The notes beneath the pieces were generated by a model. It worked only from the letters and a program-made list of their open reading frames with translations, made no database searches and had not been told where the DNA came from. Shown piece by piece: positions 5,669-6,247 of a stretch of 6,247 bases of DNA (positions are counted from its first letter, which is position 1; each line of letters begins with the position of its first letter). This stretch comes from Gemmatimonadota bacterium (GTDB taxonomy: Bacteria > Gemmatimonadota > Gemmatimonadetes > Longimicrobiales > Gaopeijiaceae), in assembly GCA_007129525.1 (NCBI GenBank), contig SKVI01000107.1, positions 1-6,247 of the forward strand, read 5' to 3'. Made by a program: the position numbers and the translations under genes.

Positions 5669-6247
5669 AGGGCCTGCTCCTCCGGGTGGGGGTCCTGGTG
5701 GTGGCGGTGGCGGGGGTGCTCACCGTGGTGGTGGTGGCGCGCCTGGTCTTCTCTCCCGTTCCCCCCCTGCCTGAAGGCGAAGCCCAACCGCTCGAGTTCG
5801 ACGAAGCCCGGGCGGTGGAGCGGCTCGTGGGCGCGCTGGCGATCCATGCGTCGGATACGGCAGACCGCGTGCCGGATGTGGAAGATCGGGTGCCGGATGC
5901 AGAGGAGCGAGAACGGGACGCGGCAGACTCCGCATCGGACGCGCCGGACCGACTCCGGGCCCATCTCCAGGACGCCTTCCCCCGGGTCCATGGCACGCTC
6001 CGGGTCGAAGGTCTGGAGGGTGGTTCGCTCCTCTATACGTGGGAGGGCGCCGAGCCGGAGACCGCTCCCATCCTTCTGGCGGTCCACGACGGAATCGTAC
6101 CGCGGAGCAACGGAAGGTCTTCCGCCCGGGAGGCTGCGGCTTCGTTCCGGGAGGGTGCGGCATCGTTGCAGGAGGGTGCGGCATCGTTGCAGGAGGCTAC
6201 CACCTCGGCGCAGGAGCCAGTGGTATCCAACGGTGAGATCCGTGGCC
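5665..6247 (+). CDS. Membrane-anchored M20 peptidase of the CPS1/PM20D1 type (3' truncated)
   Basis: The frame runs from TTG 5665 to the window end (194 residues visible). M20 peptidases of this type are zinc-dependent carboxypeptidases or N-acyl amino acid hydrolases/synthases. Residues of about 4-25 form a single hydrophobic membrane segment, as is usual at the N terminus of this subgroup. Family hallmarks are FPRVH (105-109), SLLYTWEG (121-128) and PILLAVHDGIVP (135-146). The family normally has a His-x-Asp-Val-Val-Pro motif; here His141 is kept, but Asp is replaced by Gly143, with an Asp at 142. Two heptapeptide repeat arrays interrupt the normal sequence at 64-98 and from 155 onward; the second replaces the expected linker after VVP. 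Start choice: TTG overlaps the lipoprotein TGA (TTGA), with a GGTGG-like ribosome binding site just upstream and no in-frame start shortly before it. The remaining metal ligands lie beyond the window, so activity cannot be judged fully. Confidence 0.82.
   Translation, partial: MKGLLLRVGVLVVAVAGVLTVVVVARLVFSPVPPLPEGEAQPLEFDEARAVERLVGALAIHASDTADRVPDVEDRVPDAEERERDAADSASDAPDRLRAHLQDAFPRVHGTLRVEGLEGGSLLYTWEGAEPETAPILLAVHDGIVPRSNGRSSAREAAASFREGAASLQEGAASLQEATTSAQEPVVSNGEIRG
5854..5958 (+). repeat. Five 21-bp units (acidic heptapeptides) in the M20 gene
   Basis: Five in-frame 21-bp units encode DTADRVP, DVEDRVP, DAEERER, DAADSAS and DAPDRLR, residues 64-98. The first two DNA units match at 16 of 21 positions and later ones are more diverged. 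Each begins with an Asp codon. The array lies between the segment matching the family's conserved first helix (ALAIHAS) and the FPRVH motif, where relatives normally have a short variable loop. Confidence 0.8.
6127..6228 (+). repeat. Second 21-bp tandem array in the M20 gene
   Basis: Successive 21-bp units at 6127, 6148, 6169 and 6190, plus a partial diverged unit at 6211, encode REAAASF, REGAASL, QEGAASL, QEATTSA and QEPVVS. Units two and three differ at one base (20 of 21), which indicates recent duplication. The array starts eight residues after the HDGIVP motif, where relatives have a linker leading to a WxHPPF segment. Confidence 0.88.

Noticed and set aside
5049..5996. Minus-strand open frames opposite the lipoprotein and M20 genes
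   Set aside because: The products are Arg/Pro/Ser-rich with no motifs. The plus-strand frames have a lipobox, a membrane segment and M20 hallmarks.
6085..6130. A frameshift as the cause of the odd M20 motif
   Set aside because: The frame reads family-like sequence before the motif (SLLYTWEG, PILL) and IVP directly after it, so a substitution explains HDG better than a local indel. A compensated pair of errors cannot be excluded without reads.
5854..6228. The two repeat arrays as a CRISPR or as a mobile-element end
   Set aside because: The 21-bp units are contiguous with no spacers, keep the reading frame throughout and encode peptide heptads. There are no inverted ends, target duplications or cas genes.

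Overview
The window is about 6.2 kb of very GC-rich bacterial DNA (roughly 70% G+C by eye). It holds parts or all of five protein genes packed closely on both strands. A large secreted S9 peptidase, a CPS1/PM20D1-type M20 peptidase, a lipoprotein and strong GC bias at third codon positions would fit a free-living Gemmatimonadota-like or other deep-branching Gram-negative heterotroph. That placement is inference from gene content only. I see no tRNA, rRNA, CRISPR array, insertion sequence or phage gene.

Layout. Positions 1-909 (+) hold the 3' end of an archaeal-type AAA ATPase: the winged-helix linker and a C-terminal DUF234 domain whose nuclease-like signature has lost key residues. A 53-nt gap with a possible switchable hairpin leads to a complete short-chain dehydrogenase/reductase at 963-1790 (+). 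Only 3 bp separate its stop from the stop of a convergent 969-residue exported prolyl-oligopeptidase-type peptidase at 1794-4703 (-). A 327-nt stretch (4704-5030) upstream of that peptidase separates it from a rightward cluster. It carries inverted repeats, a duplicated GGAGGTAGCT element and a possible 36-codon leader ORF. The rightward cluster consists of a 14-codon mini-ORF (5031-5075), a lipoprotein of unknown function (5072-5668) and the 5' part of a membrane-anchored M20 metallopeptidase (5665 to the window end). Successive starts overlap preceding stops (ATGA, then TTGA), which points to translational coupling.

How the genes may work together. The divergent S9 peptidase and the lipoprotein/M20 pair are all predicted to be exported or envelope-anchored. 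A shared role in extracytoplasmic peptide breakdown is plausible but unproven. The SDR and the ATPase fragment are cytoplasmic and have no evident link to the peptidases.

The most unusual signal is in-frame tandem repeats inserted in the peptidase genes: two separate 21-bp (heptapeptide) arrays in the M20 gene and an 18-bp (hexapeptide, acidic) array in the S9 gene. The second M20 array starts eight residues after a metal-site motif that reads HDG rather than the usual HxD. I found no clearly new multi-gene system.
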